NCBI RefSeq assembly: GCF_002803845.1
Contig: NZ_CP024985.1
Span: forward strand, 5,529,501 to 5,593,500
Direction of reading: 5' to 3'
Length of the DNA stretch: 64,000 nucleotides
Source of the DNA: Streptomyces lavendulae subsp. lavendulae
GTDB taxonomy: Bacteria; Actinomycetota; Actinomycetes; Streptomycetales; Streptomycetaceae
Shown: positions 16,947 to 24,729 of the stretch, one piece after another
Layout of the letters: every line of letters starts with the position of its first letter
Position numbering within the stretch: position 1 is the first letter of the stretch
Notes under the pieces: model-generated
What the model was told of the DNA's origin: nothing
Databases searched by the model: none
Seen by the model: only the letters and a program-made list of their open reading frames with translations
Made by a program: the position numbers and the translations under genes

Positions 16947-18671
16947 GTGAACGACCCACAGGAGCCGTACGACCCGTACGCCGGCCGGCAGCAGCTCATC
17001 GGATACGACCCGTACGGCAGACCGGTCTACGGCCAGGTCCCCGCGCAGTCCGTCCAGCCCGCCCCGCCCCAGTACGAGCAGCCGTACGAGCAGCAGTACG
17101 ACCAGGCGTACGGGCAGACGTACGACCCCGCGTACGGGCAGTCGTACGACCAGGGGGTGCCGGGGCAGCAGCAGTACTACGCGCCGGCGGACCAGCACCG
17201 GGACCCTGCCCACGGGTACGACACCCGGCAGGACCGGCAGTGGATCCCGCAGCAGCACGCCGCACCGGCCGCTCCGCAGGCCGCGCAGGCCCCGCAGGTC
17301 GCGCAGGCCCCAGGGCAGCCGGAGGCGCGGCCCGAGCCGCAGCCTGTGCCCGCGCCGCAGCCCGTGCCCGCGCCGCGCCGGGAGGCCGCCGCTGACCCGG
17401 AGCCGGACCCGGGCTACCGCACCGAGCAGTTCGCGTTCATCGACCAGCAGGACGAGGAGTCCGAGGACGTCATCGACTGGCTCGCCTTCACCGAGAGCCG
17501 GACCGAACGGCGCGAGGAGGCCCGCCGCCGCGGCCGCAACCGGGTGGCCGCGCTGATCGTCGTGCTGGCCCTCTTCGTCGTCGGCGGCCTCGGCTACCTC
17601 TGGTACGCGGGCAAGCTGCCCTTCCTCGACGGCCCCGGGCAGAAGAAGGCCGCCGCGGCCGCCACCGGGGCGCAGAAGCGCGACATGATCGTCGTCCACC
17701 TGCGCAACACCAAGCGGGGCGGCAGCTCGACGATGCTCCTCGTGGACAACGTCACCGCCAAGCAGGGCGCCACCGTCCTGCTCCCCAACACCCTCGGCGT
17801 CGCCAAGGAGGACGGCACCGGAACCTCCCTCGGCAAGTCGGTCGAGGACGGCAGCCTCGGTACCCGCGAGGCCCTCGACACCGTGCTCGGCACCCACATC
17901 GGCGGCACCTGGCGCCTGGACACCCCCTTCCTGGAGCGCCTCGTCGACCTGGTCGGCGGCATCGAGGTGGACACGGACACGGCGGTCCCGGCCGACGACC
18001 AGGCCAAGGCCCCCGCCGTGGGCCAGGGCCCCAAACAGTCCCTGACCGGCGCGATGGCCGTCGCGTACGCCACCCACCGGGCCCAGGGCGAGCCGGAGGC
18101 CAAGCAGCTGGAGCGCACCGGCAAGGTGCTCTACGCCGTCCTGCGGAAGGTCCCCGGCGATCCGAAGGCGGCGGCCACGACCGTCGAGAGCATGGGCCAG
18201 ATCCTGGACCCGGGCCTGGACGCGCAGAGCCTCGGCGCCCTGCTGTCGCGCATCGGCGAGCACGCCAAGGAGGGCGCCTACCGCACCGAGGTGCTCTCGG
18301 TGAAGCCGGACGGCGGCCTCACGGAGGACGCCGGCAAGCGGGTCGTCAAGGAGCTCCTCGGCGGCTCCTTCACGGCCGCCCAGCCCGGCGCCGTCCCACG
18401 GGTGGGCCTCAAGGACGCCACCGGCGACGAGAAGGCGCAGACCGCGGCCAAGGCGGCGCTGCTCAACGGCGGCTACGCCTTCGTGGACGGCGGCAAGGCC
18501 GACCGGACGGCGCCCGCCTCGCAGGTCACCTACCAGGACGACGCGCAGCGGGACCGGGCCGTCGGCGTCGCCAAGACGCTGGGACTGGCGGAGACGTCCG
18601 TGAAGAAGGCCGAGAACGTGGTGAACGCGGACATCGTGGTGACCCTGGGCAAGGACTACAAGCCGTCCTGA
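16947..18671 (+). CDS. LytR-CpsA-Psr (LCP)-like wall protein, divergent
   Basis: A 574-residue membrane protein. A long Tyr/Gln/Pro-rich cytoplasmic N-terminus (about 1-150, repeats like YEQPYEQQYDQAYGQTYD) precedes a transmembrane helix (about 199-220). An extracellular LCP-like domain (about 245-410) and a LytR_C domain (about 465-572) follow. LCP enzymes ligate polyprenyl-pyrophosphate-linked glycopolymers to peptidoglycan. In S. coelicolor the gene I recall at this locus (SCO2578, PdtA) was described as an LCP-type transferase needed for proper spore walls. The domain is divergent: the usual Arg-Asp strand motif appears as KRGGSSTMLLVDN and the PRDT motif as LPNT. GTG start with GAGAGGGG upstream. 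Confidence 0.82.
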   Translation: MNDPQEPYDPYAGRQQLIGYDPYGRPVYGQVPAQSVQPAPPQYEQPYEQQYDQAYGQTYDPAYGQSYDQGVPGQQQYYAPADQHRDPAHGYDTRQDRQWIPQQHAAPAAPQAAQAPQVAQAPGQPEARPEPQPVPAPQPVPAPRREAAADPEPDPGYRTEQFAFIDQQDEESEDVIDWLAFTESRTERREEARRRGRNRVAALIVVLALFVVGGLGYLWYAGKLPFLDGPGQKKAAAAATGAQKRDMIVVHLRNTKRGGSSTMLLVDNVTAKQGATVLLPNTLGVAKEDGTGTSLGKSVEDGSLGTREALDTVLGTHIGGTWRLDTPFLERLVDLVGGIEVDTDTAVPADDQAKAPAVGQGPKQSLTGAMAVAYATHRAQGEPEAKQLERTGKVLYAVLRKVPGDPKAAATTVESMGQILDPGLDAQSLGALLSRIGEHAKEGAYRTEVLSVKPDGGLTEDAGKRVVKELLGGSFTAAQPGAVPRVGLKDATGDEKAQTAAKAALLNGGYAFVDGGKADRTAPASQVTYQDDAQRDRAVGVAKTLGLAETSVKKAENVVNADIVVTLGKDYKPS

Positions 18672-18724
18672 GCCCGCCCGACCCGGCCGTGGCACCACCC
18701 CGGCCCCGGCCCTGACCTGGGGCT

Positions 18725-18754
18725 CCGCCCGCGCGGAACGTGACGCGCGGGCGG
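18725..18754 (+). terminator. GC hairpin after the LCP gene
   Basis: Perfect 10-bp inverted repeat CCGCCCGCGC (18725-18734) and GCGCGGGCGG (18745-18754) with a 10-nt loop and no T-run, 54 bp after the LCP stop. It is probably a Streptomyces-style terminator ahead of rsfS. Confidence 0.5.
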
Positions 18755-18812
18755 GGTCGGCGGTACATGAGACCCTTGTAAGGATCTGCCCGCCAACCCG
18801 AAAGCATGGCCA

Positions 18813-19259
18813 GTGACCGCCACGGACCGCTCCATCGAGCTCATCACCGCCGCCGCCCAGGCCGCGGCCGACCGGCTCGCGCACGACATCATCGCGTACG
18901 ACGTCAGCGACGTGCTGTCGATCACCGATGCCTTCCTGCTCGCCTCCGCGCCCAACGACCGCCAGGTCAAGTCGATCGTGGACGAGATCGAGGAGCGGCT
19001 GCTCAAGGAGCTCGGCGCCAAGCCGGTGCGCCGCGAAGGCGACCGCGACGCCCGCTGGATCCTGCTCGACTACGTCGACATCGTCGTGCACGTCCAGCAC
19101 AGCGAGGAGCGCGTCTTCTACGCGCTGGAGCGCCTGTGGAAGGACTGCCCCGAGATCGAGCTCCCCGAGGACGCCAAGCTCACCATCGGCAAGGCCGAGG
19201 AGCACGCCAAGCTGCGCGAGGCGGCGGGCGACGACGAACTGGACGGTGATCTGTTCTGA
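18813..19259 (+). CDS. rsfS: Ribosomal silencing factor RsfS
   Basis: A 148-residue RsfS/Iojap/YbeB protein. It binds uL14 on the 50S subunit and blocks subunit joining under poor nutrition. Conserved features are DVLSITDAFLLASAPNDRQV, followed by VRREGDRDARWILLDYVDIVVHVQ, the family's core block (shown here in two parts: VRREGDRDARW and ILLDYVDIVVH). GTG 18813 is the start. A possible promoter hexamer (TAAGGAT, 18779-18785) lies about 28 bp upstream. Its stop (TGA 19257-19259) overlaps the start region of the downstream phosphatase gene. Family identity is clear. Confidence 0.94.
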   Translation: MTATDRSIELITAAAQAAADRLAHDIIAYDVSDVLSITDAFLLASAPNDRQVKSIVDEIEERLLKELGAKPVRREGDRDARWILLDYVDIVVHVQHSEERVFYALERLWKDCPEIELPEDAKLTIGKAEEHAKLREAAGDDELDGDLF

Positions 19260-19912
19260 GCACGGCCGAAACGGGCAAGTCCGGCAGGAAGATCGTCCTC
19301 TGGCGGCACGGCCAGACCTCGTGGAACCTGGAGCGCCGCTTCCAGGGCTCCACGGACATCGAGCTGACCGAGACCGGTGTGGCGCAGGCGCGCCGCGCCG
19401 CCCGGCTGCTCGCCTCCCTCCGGCCCGACGCCATCGTGGCCTCCGACCTGCGCCGGGCCTCCGCCACGGCGGCCGAGCTGGCCGCCGTCACGGGCTTGGC
19501 GGTGGAGCACGACCAGGCGCTGCGCGAGACCTACGCCGGCGAATGGCAGGGGCTAACCCACGAGGAGATCCTCGGCAAGTACGGCGAGCAGTACGCCGCG
19601 TGGAAGCGCGGTGAGCCCGTCCGCCGGGGCGGCGGCGAGCTGGAGACCGAGGTGGCCGACCGCGCCGCCCCGGTGGTCCTGCGCCACGCCGGTCAACTCC
19701 CGGAGGGCGGCACGCTCGTCGTCGTCAGCCACGGCGGCACCATCCGTACGACGATCGGCCGGCTGCTGGGCCTGGAGGCGCACTACTGGGAGGGCCTCGG
19801 CGGGCTCTCCAACTGCTGCTGGTCCGTCCTCGGCGAGGGCGCGCGCGGCTGGCGCCTGATGGAGCACAACGCCGGCACGCTGCCGGAACCGGTCCTCGGC
19901 GACGACGACTGA
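19256..19912 (+). CDS. Histidine phosphatase (phosphoglycerate-mutase family), CTG start
   Basis: A 218-residue phosphatase with the RHG catalytic motif at residues 17-19, YAGEWQG with the catalytic acid, and the second histidine in VVSHGGTIR (about residue 159). The RHG motif lies upstream of the first in-frame ATG/GTG (GTG 19379). The frame opens only at 19250, after a TGA. The only NTG codon upstream of RHG is CTG 19256, which overlaps the rsfS stop as CTGA. I therefore infer initiation at CTG by translational coupling. Substrate unknown; in this context it is often annotated as a phosphoglycerate mutase-like protein. Confidence 0.85.
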   Translation: MSTAETGKSGRKIVLWRHGQTSWNLERRFQGSTDIELTETGVAQARRAARLLASLRPDAIVASDLRRASATAAELAAVTGLAVEHDQALRETYAGEWQGLTHEEILGKYGEQYAAWKRGEPVRRGGGELETEVADRAAPVVLRHAGQLPEGGTLVVVSHGGTIRTTIGRLLGLEAHYWEGLGGLSNCCWSVLGEGARGWRLMEHNAGTLPEPVLGDDD

Positions 19913-19942
19913 GGGCCGCCGCAGGGCGCCTCGGACCCGGAT

Positions 19943-19972
19943 TTCACTTTCCGGCTGGTCACAGGCTAGAGT
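19943..19972 (+). promoter_or_regulatory. Promoter of first tRNA-Ala
   Basis: TTCACT (19943-19948) and TAGAGT (19967-19972) with an 18-nt spacer. The -10 ends 53 bp before the mature tRNA. Confidence 0.5.
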
Positions 19973-20025
19973 TCTTCTTGTTCGCAGCGAAGAACACCGG
20001 AAACGGGGGAAGCGCAGCGGAGAGC

Positions 20026-20098
20026 GGGGCTATAGCTCAGTTGGTAGAGCGCCTGCATGGCATGCAGGAGGTCAGGAGTTCAATTCTCCTTAGCTCCA
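20026..20098 (+). tRNA. tRNA-Ala (GGC), copy 1
   Basis: A 73-nt cloverleaf. Acceptor stem GGGGCTA/TAGCTCC contains the G3-U70 pair that defines alanine identity. D arm AGCTCAGTTGGTAGAGC; anticodon stem CCTGC/GCAGG around loop ATGGCAT gives anticodon GGC; T loop GTTCAAT; discriminator A. CCA is not encoded (CACAG follows). Identical to the copy at 20623. Confidence 0.97.
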
Positions 20099-20103
20099 CA
20101 GTG

Positions 20104-20137
20104 AAGGATCCCGTCCCCAACAGGGGGCGGGATCCTT
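20104..20137 (+). terminator. Terminator after tRNA-Ala copy 1
   Basis: Stem AAGGATCCCGTCCCC (20104-20118) pairs with GGGGGCGGGATCCTT (20123-20137), four-nt loop, then GCGTTTGTT. It directly follows the tRNA 3' end. Confidence 0.85.
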
Positions 20138-20242
20138 GCGTTTGTTCCCTTTGTGCTTGCTGACCCGGCCGGTACGGGCATGGCAGAATCGGACGGCCGG
20201 AGGGGGACACGACGGCCCGACGCGGGAGGGAGTCGCTGACGG

Positions 20243-20476
20243 ATGGGTGCACACCGGCGGCGGTGCGACTGGTGCGACAACGGCACGCCGATCGTGCGGG
20301 ACATGGACCCGGTCAATCCCGACTACCAGTACTGGTGCGAGGAATGCGCGCGGGCGCTGATCATAAAAGGCGACCCGATCGAGACGTACCGGGAGCTGGA
20401 GGGCGAGCCGATCTACGGCCGGCTGCTCGACGAGCACTGCACGCTGAAGCGGTTCTACCAGTTCGCACGCGCATGA
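20243..20476 (+). CDS. Small four-cysteine (zinc-ribbon-like) protein
   Basis: A 77-residue protein, ATG 20243, with GGGAGGG about 12 nt upstream. Two Cys-x2-Cys knuckles, CDWC (residues 8-11) and CEEC (32-35), are separated by about 20 residues, consistent with one structural zinc site. The rest is mostly charged, and ends CTLKRFYQFARA. I recall it as a conserved Streptomyces protein at this position but know no function. It is bracketed by two identical tRNA-Ala genes with their own promoters and terminators, so it is probably transcribed independently. Confidence 0.75.
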   Translation: MGAHRRRCDWCDNGTPIVRDMDPVNPDYQYWCEECARALIIKGDPIETYRELEGEPIYGRLLDEHCTLKRFYQFARA

Positions 20477-20539
20477 CGCGGTAAGTCAGGATGATGCGGG
20501 TCAAATCGGGCATGGCTCGGGTTCCACGGAAACCGATTT

Positions 20540-20567
20540 TTGGACCAGGGCCATGACCGTGTAATGT
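20540..20567 (+). promoter_or_regulatory. Promoter of second tRNA-Ala
   Basis: TTGGAC (20540-20545) and TAATGT (20562-20567) with a 16-nt spacer, 55 bp before the tRNA. Spacing to the tRNA matches that of copy 1. Confidence 0.55.
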
Positions 20568-20622
20568 TTGGGACGTCGCCAAGGGGAACCGGAAACGGGA
20601 AGCCGGGCGGCAGGCAGGACAA

Positions 20623-20695
20623 GGGGCTATAGCTCAGTTGGTAGAGCGCCTGCATGGCATGCAGGAGGTCAGGAGTTCAATTCTCCTTAGCTCCA
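20623..20695 (+). tRNA. tRNA-Ala (GGC), copy 2
   Basis: Identical over all 73 nt to the tRNA-Ala at 20026-20098, including the G3-U70 pair and the GGC anticodon. The flanks differ apart from the first few bases after the gene (CAGTGAAG in both). Confidence 0.97.
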
Positions 20696-20701
20696 CAGTG
20701 A

Positions 20702-20736
20702 AGAAGCGGGCCACCCGGATAGGGTGGCCCGCTTCT
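20702..20736 (+). terminator. Terminator after tRNA-Ala copy 2
   Basis: Perfect 15-bp stem AGAAGCGGGCCACCC (20702-20716) and its complement (20722-20736) with a 5-nt loop, followed by CGTTGTG. Confidence 0.85.
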
Positions 20737-20786
20737 CGTTGTGCCCGCCCCGTGGAACGGCAGAGCGCCCGTGGGAGGCGCTGCGG

Positions 20787-20792
20787 TACCCT
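20787..20792 (+). promoter_or_regulatory. -10 hexamer of the leuS leader
   Basis: TACCCT lies 6 nt before the leader-peptide ATG at 20799. The transcript would begin at the leader's first codon. Confidence 0.5.
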
Positions 20793-20798
20793 GACGCC

Positions 20799-20837
20799 AT
20801 GCGTGCCGTACGCCTTCTGCTTACCGAGCCGCGCTGA
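20799..20837 (+). CDS. leuS leader peptide, 12 residues with three Leu codons
   Basis: ATG 20799 to TGA 20835-20837 encodes MRAVRLLLTEPR. The three consecutive leucine codons are CTT CTG CTT, and CTT is a rare codon in this GC-rich genome. The peptide lies 117 bp before leuS and immediately upstream of competing hairpins ending in a T-run. It is the sensor of a ribosome-mediated attenuator: stalling at the Leu codons when leucyl-tRNA is scarce would favour leuS transcription. It is too short for normal gene callers. Confidence rests on codon content plus the downstream structures. Confidence 0.8.
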   Translation: MRAVRLLLTEPR

Positions 20838-20843
20838 TCAGTA

Positions 20844-20903
20844 CCGACCCCTTCGAGCGAGTCGGCATCGGCGCGGCGTCCCCTCCTGTGCGAGGGGTTT
20901 TTT
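20844..20903 (+). promoter_or_regulatory. leuS attenuator (antiterminator/terminator pair)
   Basis: The terminator is CCCCTC (20880-20885), a 6-nt loop, GAGGGG (20892-20897) and six T (20898-20903). An alternative partner, ACCCCTTCG (20847-20855), can pair with CGAGGGGT (20891-20898) and exclude the terminator. A further helix CCGAC/GTCGG (20844-20848 with 20861-20865) can sequester that segment. A ribosome finishing the leader would cover about 20850 and let the terminator form. Confidence 0.78.
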
Positions 20904-20953
20904 CGTTTGGGCGGGCAGAGACGGCAGAGACGATCGATGGAGCTTCAGAAATC

Positions 20954-23827
20954 ATGAGCGAGACGAACACCCCGGCCCCCGAGGCGGCCGAGGCGCACCG
21001 CTACACGGCTGCCATGGCCGCCGACATCGAGGCACGCTGGCAGGACGTATGGGACGCGGAGGGCACCTACGAGGCGCCGAACCCGACCGGCGACCTGGCC
21101 GGTGACCCGGCGGTCGTCGCGCGCCCCAAGAAGTTCATCATGGACATGTTCCCGTACCCGTCCGGTGCGGGCCTGCACGTCGGCCACCCGCTCGGGTACA
21201 TCGCCACCGACGTCTTCGCGCGCCACCAGCGGATGTCCGGCCACAACGTCCTGCACACCCTGGGCTTCGACGCCTTCGGCCTGCCGGCCGAGCAGTACGC
21301 CGTGCAGACCGGCACGCACCCGCGGGTCTCGACCGAGGCGAACATCGAGAACATGAAGGTCCAGCTGCGCCGGCTGGGCCTGGGCCACGACAAGCGCCGG
21401 TCGTTCGCGACGATCGACCCCGAGTACTACAAGTGGACCCAGTGGATCTTCCTGCAGATCTACAACTCCTACTACGACACCGACGCGAAGCGGGCCCGGC
21501 CGATCTCCGAGCTGGTCGCCGCCTTCCAGAACGGCACCCGTGAGGTCCCCGGCGGCCGCGCCTGGGCGGAGCTGACCGCGGGCGAGCGCGCCGACGTCCT
21601 GAACGGCTTCCGGCTGGCCTACGCCTCCGACGCGCCCGTCAACTGGTGCCCGGGGCTGGGCACCGTACTGGCCAACGAGGAGGTCACCGCGGACGGCCGG
21701 TCCGAGCGCGGCAACTTCCCGGTCTTCAAGGCCAAGCTGAGCCAGTGGAACATGCGGATCACCGCGTACGCGGACCGCCTGCTGGACGACCTGGACGCGC
21801 TGGACTGGCCCGAGGCCATCAAGCTGCAGCAGCGCAACTGGATCGGGCGCAGCGAGGGCGCGCGCGTCGACTTCTCCGTCGGCGGCGCCGGCGCGATCAC
21901 CGTGTTCACGACCCGCCCCGACACGCTGTTCGGTGCGACGTACATGGTGCTGGCGCCCGAGCACGAGCTGGTCTCCTCGATCGTCCCGGCGGCCTGGCCC
22001 GAGGGCACCCACCCCGTGTGGACCGGCGGCCACGCCACCCCGGCCGCGGCCGTGGACGCGTACCGCAAGCAGGCGGCGTCGAAGTCCGACGTCGAGCGGC
22101 AGGCCGACGCCAAGGACAAGACCGGTGTCTTCACCGGCGCGTACGCGACCAACCCGGTCAGCGGCGAGCAGGTCCCGGTCTTCATCGCCGACTACGTGCT
22201 GATGGGCTACGGCACCGGCGCGATCATGGCCGTTCCGGCGCACGACGCCCGCGACTTCGAGTTCGCCCGCGCCTTCGAGCTGCCGATCCGCTGCGTCGTC
22301 GAGCCCACCGACGGCCGGGGCACCGACCCGGCCGAGTGGGACGAGGCGTTCGTCTCCTACGACGCGAAGCTGGTGAACTCGGCCGGCGAGGGCATCTCCC
22401 TGGACGGCCTGGGCGTCGTCGAGGCGAAGGCCGCGATCACCGACTGGCTGGCGGAGCGCGCCATCGGCGAGGGCACCGTCAACTTCCGCCTGCGCGACTG
22501 GCTGTTCAGCCGTCAGCGCTACTGGGGCGAGCCCTTCCCGATCGTCTACGACGAGGACGGCGTGGCGCACCCGCTGCCCGAGTCGATGCTGCCGCTGGAG
22601 CTGCCGGAGGTCGAGGACTACTCGCCGCGCACCTTCGAGCCCGACGACGCCGCGTCCCAGCCGGAGACCCCGCTGTCGCGCAACGAGGCGTGGGTCCACG
22701 TGGACCTGGACCTGGGCGACGGCGCGGGCGTCAGGCGCTACCGCCGCGAGACCAACACCATGCCGAACTGGGCCGGCTCCTGCTGGTACGAGCTGCGCTA
22801 CCTGGACCCGAACAACGCCTCGGCGCTGGTGGACCCGGAGATCGAGCAGTACTGGATGGGCCCGCGCGAGGGCGCGCCGCACGGTGGCGTCGACCTGTAC
22901 GTGGGCGGTGCCGAGCACGCGGTGCTGCACCTGCTGTACGCGCGGTTCTGGTCCAAGGTCCTGTTCGACCTGGGCCACGTCTCCTCGGCCGAGCCGTTCC
23001 ACAAGCTGTTCAACCAGGGCATGATCCAGGCCTACGCCTACACGGACGCGCGCGGCGTGTACGTGCCGGCGGCCGAGGTCGAGGAGCGCGACGGCGGCTA
23101 CTTCTACAAGGGCGAGCCCGTCAAGCGCGAGCACGGCAAGATGGGCAAGTCCCTGAAGAACGCCGTCACGCCCGACGAGATCTGCGAGGAGTACGGCGCG
23201 GACACCCTGCGCCTGTACGAGATGGCCATGGGGCCGCTGGACGTCTCGCGTCCGTGGGACACCCGCGCCGTGGTCGGCCAGTACCGGCTGCTGCAGCGCC
23301 TGTGGCGCAACGTCGTCGACGAGGAGAGCGGCGCGGTCACCGTCGTGGACGGCGAGCCGGGCGAGGACACCCTGCGCGCCCTGCACAAGGCGATCGACGG
23401 AGTCGGCGGGGACATGGCGGGCCTGCGGTTCAACACCGCCATCGCCAAGATCACCGAGCTGAACAACACCCTGACGAAGGCGGGCCGGCCGCTGGAGCGC
23501 TCGGTCGCCGAGCGCCTGGTGCTGCTGGTCGCCCCGCTGGCGCCGCACATCGCGGAGGAGCTGTGGCACCGGCTGGGCCACAGCGACTCGGTGGTCCACC
23601 AGGACTTCCCGGTCGCGGACCCGGCGTACGTCGTGGACGAGACCGTCACCTGCGTGGTGCAGGTCAAGGGCAAGGTCAAGGCGCGCCTGGAGGTGCCGCC
23701 GGCCATCTCGGACGCCGACCTGGAGCAGCTGGCGGTCACGGACGCGGGCGTCGTGGCGGCCCTGGGCGGCGCCGAGATCCGCAAGGTGATCGTGCGTGCG
23801 CCGAAGCTGGTGAACATCGTCATCTGA
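20954..23827 (+). CDS. leuS: Leucyl-tRNA synthetase
   Basis: Charges tRNA-Leu with leucine. The 957-residue class Ia synthetase has its HIGH motif as HVGH (about residues 76-79) and its KMSKS motif as KMGKS (about 729-733). The CP1 editing domain (about 280-480) contains TTRPDTLFGATY (threonine-rich) and YGTGAIMAVPAHDARD with the editing aspartate. An anticodon-binding domain fills the C-terminal 200 residues. I chose ATG 20954 (MSETNTPAPE); the frame opens at 20888 but that lies inside the attenuator. Expression appears controlled by a leucine leader peptide rather than a T-box. A strong hairpin terminator follows. Confidence 0.98.
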   Translation: MSETNTPAPEAAEAHRYTAAMAADIEARWQDVWDAEGTYEAPNPTGDLAGDPAVVARPKKFIMDMFPYPSGAGLHVGHPLGYIATDVFARHQRMSGHNVLHTLGFDAFGLPAEQYAVQTGTHPRVSTEANIENMKVQLRRLGLGHDKRRSFATIDPEYYKWTQWIFLQIYNSYYDTDAKRARPISELVAAFQNGTREVPGGRAWAELTAGERADVLNGFRLAYASDAPVNWCPGLGTVLANEEVTADGRSERGNFPVFKAKLSQWNMRITAYADRLLDDLDALDWPEAIKLQQRNWIGRSEGARVDFSVGGAGAITVFTTRPDTLFGATYMVLAPEHELVSSIVPAAWPEGTHPVWTGGHATPAAAVDAYRKQAASKSDVERQADAKDKTGVFTGAYATNPVSGEQVPVFIADYVLMGYGTGAIMAVPAHDARDFEFARAFELPIRCVVEPTDGRGTDPAEWDEAFVSYDAKLVNSAGEGISLDGLGVVEAKAAITDWLAERAIGEGTVNFRLRDWLFSRQRYWGEPFPIVYDEDGVAHPLPESMLPLELPEVEDYSPRTFEPDDAASQPETPLSRNEAWVHVDLDLGDGAGVRRYRRETNTMPNWAGSCWYELRYLDPNNASALVDPEIEQYWMGPREGAPHGGVDLYVGGAEHAVLHLLYARFWSKVLFDLGHVSSAEPFHKLFNQGMIQAYAYTDARGVYVPAAEVEERDGGYFYKGEPVKREHGKMGKSLKNAVTPDEICEEYGADTLRLYEMAMGPLDVSRPWDTRAVVGQYRLLQRLWRNVVDEESGAVTVVDGEPGEDTLRALHKAIDGVGGDMAGLRFNTAIAKITELNNTLTKAGRPLERSVAERLVLLVAPLAPHIAEELWHRLGHSDSVVHQDFPVADPAYVVDETVTCVVQVKGKVKARLEVPPAISDADLEQLAVTDAGVVAALGGAEIRKVIVRAPKLVNIVI

Positions 23828-23860
23828 GCCGAGTGACCCCCGGCATGGGGGAGATCCCGT

Positions 23861-23903
23861 ACGGGCAGGTTGGGGGTTCGTTTGGAACCCCCGACCTGCC
23901 CGT
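23861..23903 (+). terminator. Terminator after leuS
   Basis: Long stem: ACGGGCAGGT (23861-23870) pairs with ACCTGCCCGT (23894-23903), and inner GGGGGTTC pairs with GGAACCCCC around GTTT. It lies 33 bp after the leuS stop. Confidence 0.88.
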
Positions 23904-23948
23904 GGCGTTTACGGTGGAAGGGGACGGACGGCGGAGGAAGGAAACCTC

Positions 23949-24668
23949 ATGGAGGCGGGCGCTTTGATCATCTTTGCCCTGTTGGTGCTGTTCGCCTTTC
24001 TGGGGCTGGGCGTGTGGGCCGCCGTGAAGGTGGTCGGCGCGGCGAAGCGCGGCGTGGACCGGACGATCACCCAGGCCCGCCGCACCGTCGAGGACACCGC
24101 CCTGAGGGCGAAGAGCCTCGGTCAGGTCGGGGTCCCGGGGGCCCTGGCGCAGTTGCGGCTGGACCTGCGGACCTCGATGCGGGCCACGCAGCAGGCGCTG
24201 TACCAGGGGGTGCAGACGGACGCCTCGCTGAAGGAGTCGATCGGGCTCTTCGAGCGGCTGAGCGCGCACGGCCACGAGCTCGACGAGGAGCTGAAGCGGC
24301 TGGAGCAGGAGCCGGACCGGCGCCGGATCGCCGACGGCCTGCCCGAGCTGCGCGAGCGCACCGCGAAGATCACGGAGGCCTCGGACTCGCTGCGGTGGGC
24401 CGCGCGGGACCGGGCCCGCCGGTTCGCGCAGGACGACCTCACGGCCCTGTCGGAGCAGATCGAGATGGAGTCGGGGGCGCTGCGGGACTGGTCCCGGGAA
24501 TCGGTGGACGACCTCGCGGCCGCGGCGGAGGCCGCCGGGGCCACCGGAGGGGCTGCCGCCGGTGACGGGGCTCCGGCCGCCGGGCCCCGCCCGGCCGCGC
24601 TGAACCCGTCCGCTCCGGCGGCGCACCACCCCTGGCAGAAGACGCCCAGGCCGGAGGCCACCACCTGA
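23949..24668 (+). CDS. Membrane-anchored coiled-coil protein
   Basis: A 239-residue protein with ATG 23949 preceded by GGAGGAAGG. An N-terminal transmembrane helix (about residues 5-27) is followed by a long, charged, helix-rich cytoplasmic region (about 35-190). This has heptad-like spacing of Leu/Ala, suggesting a coiled coil. A Pro/Ala-rich tail ends at 239. I recognise no catalytic motif; similar proteins are conserved in Streptomyces downstream of leuS. It lies between two terminator/promoter-separated genes, so it is probably monocistronic. Function unknown; a structural or scaffold role is only a guess. Confidence 0.75.
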   Translation: MEAGALIIFALLVLFAFLGLGVWAAVKVVGAAKRGVDRTITQARRTVEDTALRAKSLGQVGVPGALAQLRLDLRTSMRATQQALYQGVQTDASLKESIGLFERLSAHGHELDEELKRLEQEPDRRRIADGLPELRERTAKITEASDSLRWAARDRARRFAQDDLTALSEQIEMESGALRDWSRESVDDLAAAAEAAGATGGAAAGDGAPAAGPRPAALNPSAPAAHHPWQKTPRPEATT

Positions 24669-24716
24669 AGGGAGGGGCGGGCGAGGTCCGGGCTGCCGGA
24701 TCCACCGCTGTGGCGG

Positions 24717-24722
24717 TAACCT
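24717..24722 (+). promoter_or_regulatory. -10 hexamer for the DegV gene (leaderless)
   Basis: TAACCT lies 7 nt before ATG 24730 with no ribosome-binding site. Confidence 0.45.
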
Positions 24723-24729
24723 CCGGCTC

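Noticed and set aside
16239..19205. Long minus-strand ORF (988 codons) over nadD, the LCP gene and rsfS
   Set aside because: Antisense to three well-recognised genes; composition is typical of high-GC antisense frames.
20696..20953. T-box riboswitch before leuS
   Set aside because: No T-box consensus or specifier-loop structure; the leader peptide with Leu codons explains the region better.
20945..23599. Minus-strand ORF (884 codons) opposite leuS
   Set aside because: Antisense to leuS, whose motifs are complete; no own start signals.
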